In this document: positions 59,604 through 59,616 of the stretch, piece after piece
How positions within the stretch are numbered: position 1 is the stretch's first letter
Layout: every line of letters starts with the position of its first letter
Source: DAIOFH01 sp036745875
GTDB taxonomy: Bacteria; Planctomycetota; SZUA-567
Assembly: GCA_036745875.1 (NCBI GenBank)
Contig: DAIOFH010000002.1
Location: 1-59,616 of the forward strand
Reading direction: 5' to 3'
Length of the DNA stretch: 59,616 nucleotides
Made by a program: the position numbers and the translations under genes
Notes under the pieces: model-generated
The model's database searches: none
Seen by the model: only the letters and a program-made list of their open reading frames with translations
Told to the model about the DNA's origin: nothing

Positions 59604-59616
59604 GGTTTTACCTCCT

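Overview
The window looks like about 60 kb of the chromosome of a Gram-negative, probably anaerobic bacterium. The Gram-negative reading rests on many signal peptides, a lipoprotein, FtsX/LolD-like ABC genes and a periplasmic cobalamin-binding protein. The anaerobic reading rests on the hybrid cluster protein operon, a class 1B-like dihydroorotate dehydrogenase and an anaerobic-type CbiK cobaltochelatase. A secreted protein resembling planctomycete YTV proteins and an unusual glutamyl-tRNA synthetase hint at the PVC superphylum (for example a Lentisphaerota or Kiritimatiellota relative). No rRNA or marker set is present, so the taxonomy is a guess. I see no phage, insertion sequence or CRISPR array.

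Layout. 1-4856 (minus): tRNA-Arg(CCT), marC, mnmG, an unknown gene and cstA. 5007-7433 (plus): a DUF4954-like protein and an acetyltransferase, ending at a strong terminator just in front of gltX. 9259-14961 is a cobalamin/tetrapyrrole region: cobO (plus) against a minus-strand series btuC-btuD, cobalamin riboswitch with terminator, cbiK (exported), btuF, hemA. 15026-16599: an ABC-2 exporter. Near 17230 two convergent genes, a membrane sensor and an ABC-F ATPase, are both cut off, which looks like a deletion scar. 18577-20262: an acyl carrier protein and a CrtI-like FAD oxidoreductase behind a leader with its own terminator hairpin. 20500-26550: priA, then DUF1538, P-II, lipoate-ligase-like, PPK2 and pirin genes in one direction.

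26554-33289: an alcohol dehydrogenase and AEC transporter (minus), then an FtsX permease, its ATPase and a large lipoprotein with two similar domains on an acidic linker. 33376-34366 is the least familiar stretch: a strong promoter flanked by an inverted repeat drives a tiny protein with 18 His and four Cys-Cys pairs, followed by a long perfect hairpin and a DUF134 regulator whose tail carries a similar Cys-Cys-Gly-Arg-Lys motif. 34279-42682: an epimerase, small proteins, yfbR-purD, ilvD, ruvC-tadA, an acetyltransferase, an isochorismatase-fold hydrolase and a cupin. 42806-45959: the Rrf2 regulator - ferredoxin - hcp operon with a visible promoter and palindrome.

46018-50248: rplS with a possible attenuator, a HEAT-repeat protein, a flippase-like membrane protein and an RluA-type pseudouridine synthase. 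50590-53719: the YTV-like secreted protein, an acetyltransferase and an SH3-domain protein with an 18-bp tandem repeat. 53967-56517: pyrD-tatD-folP. 56883-59603: a MORN-repeat membrane protein, an HD-GYP response regulator and a secreted unknown. Two themes recur: hairpin terminators placed shortly upstream of genes (cbiK, gltX, the ACP gene, hcp, rplS), suggesting regulation by termination/readthrough, and convergent genes whose 3' coding ends overlap.
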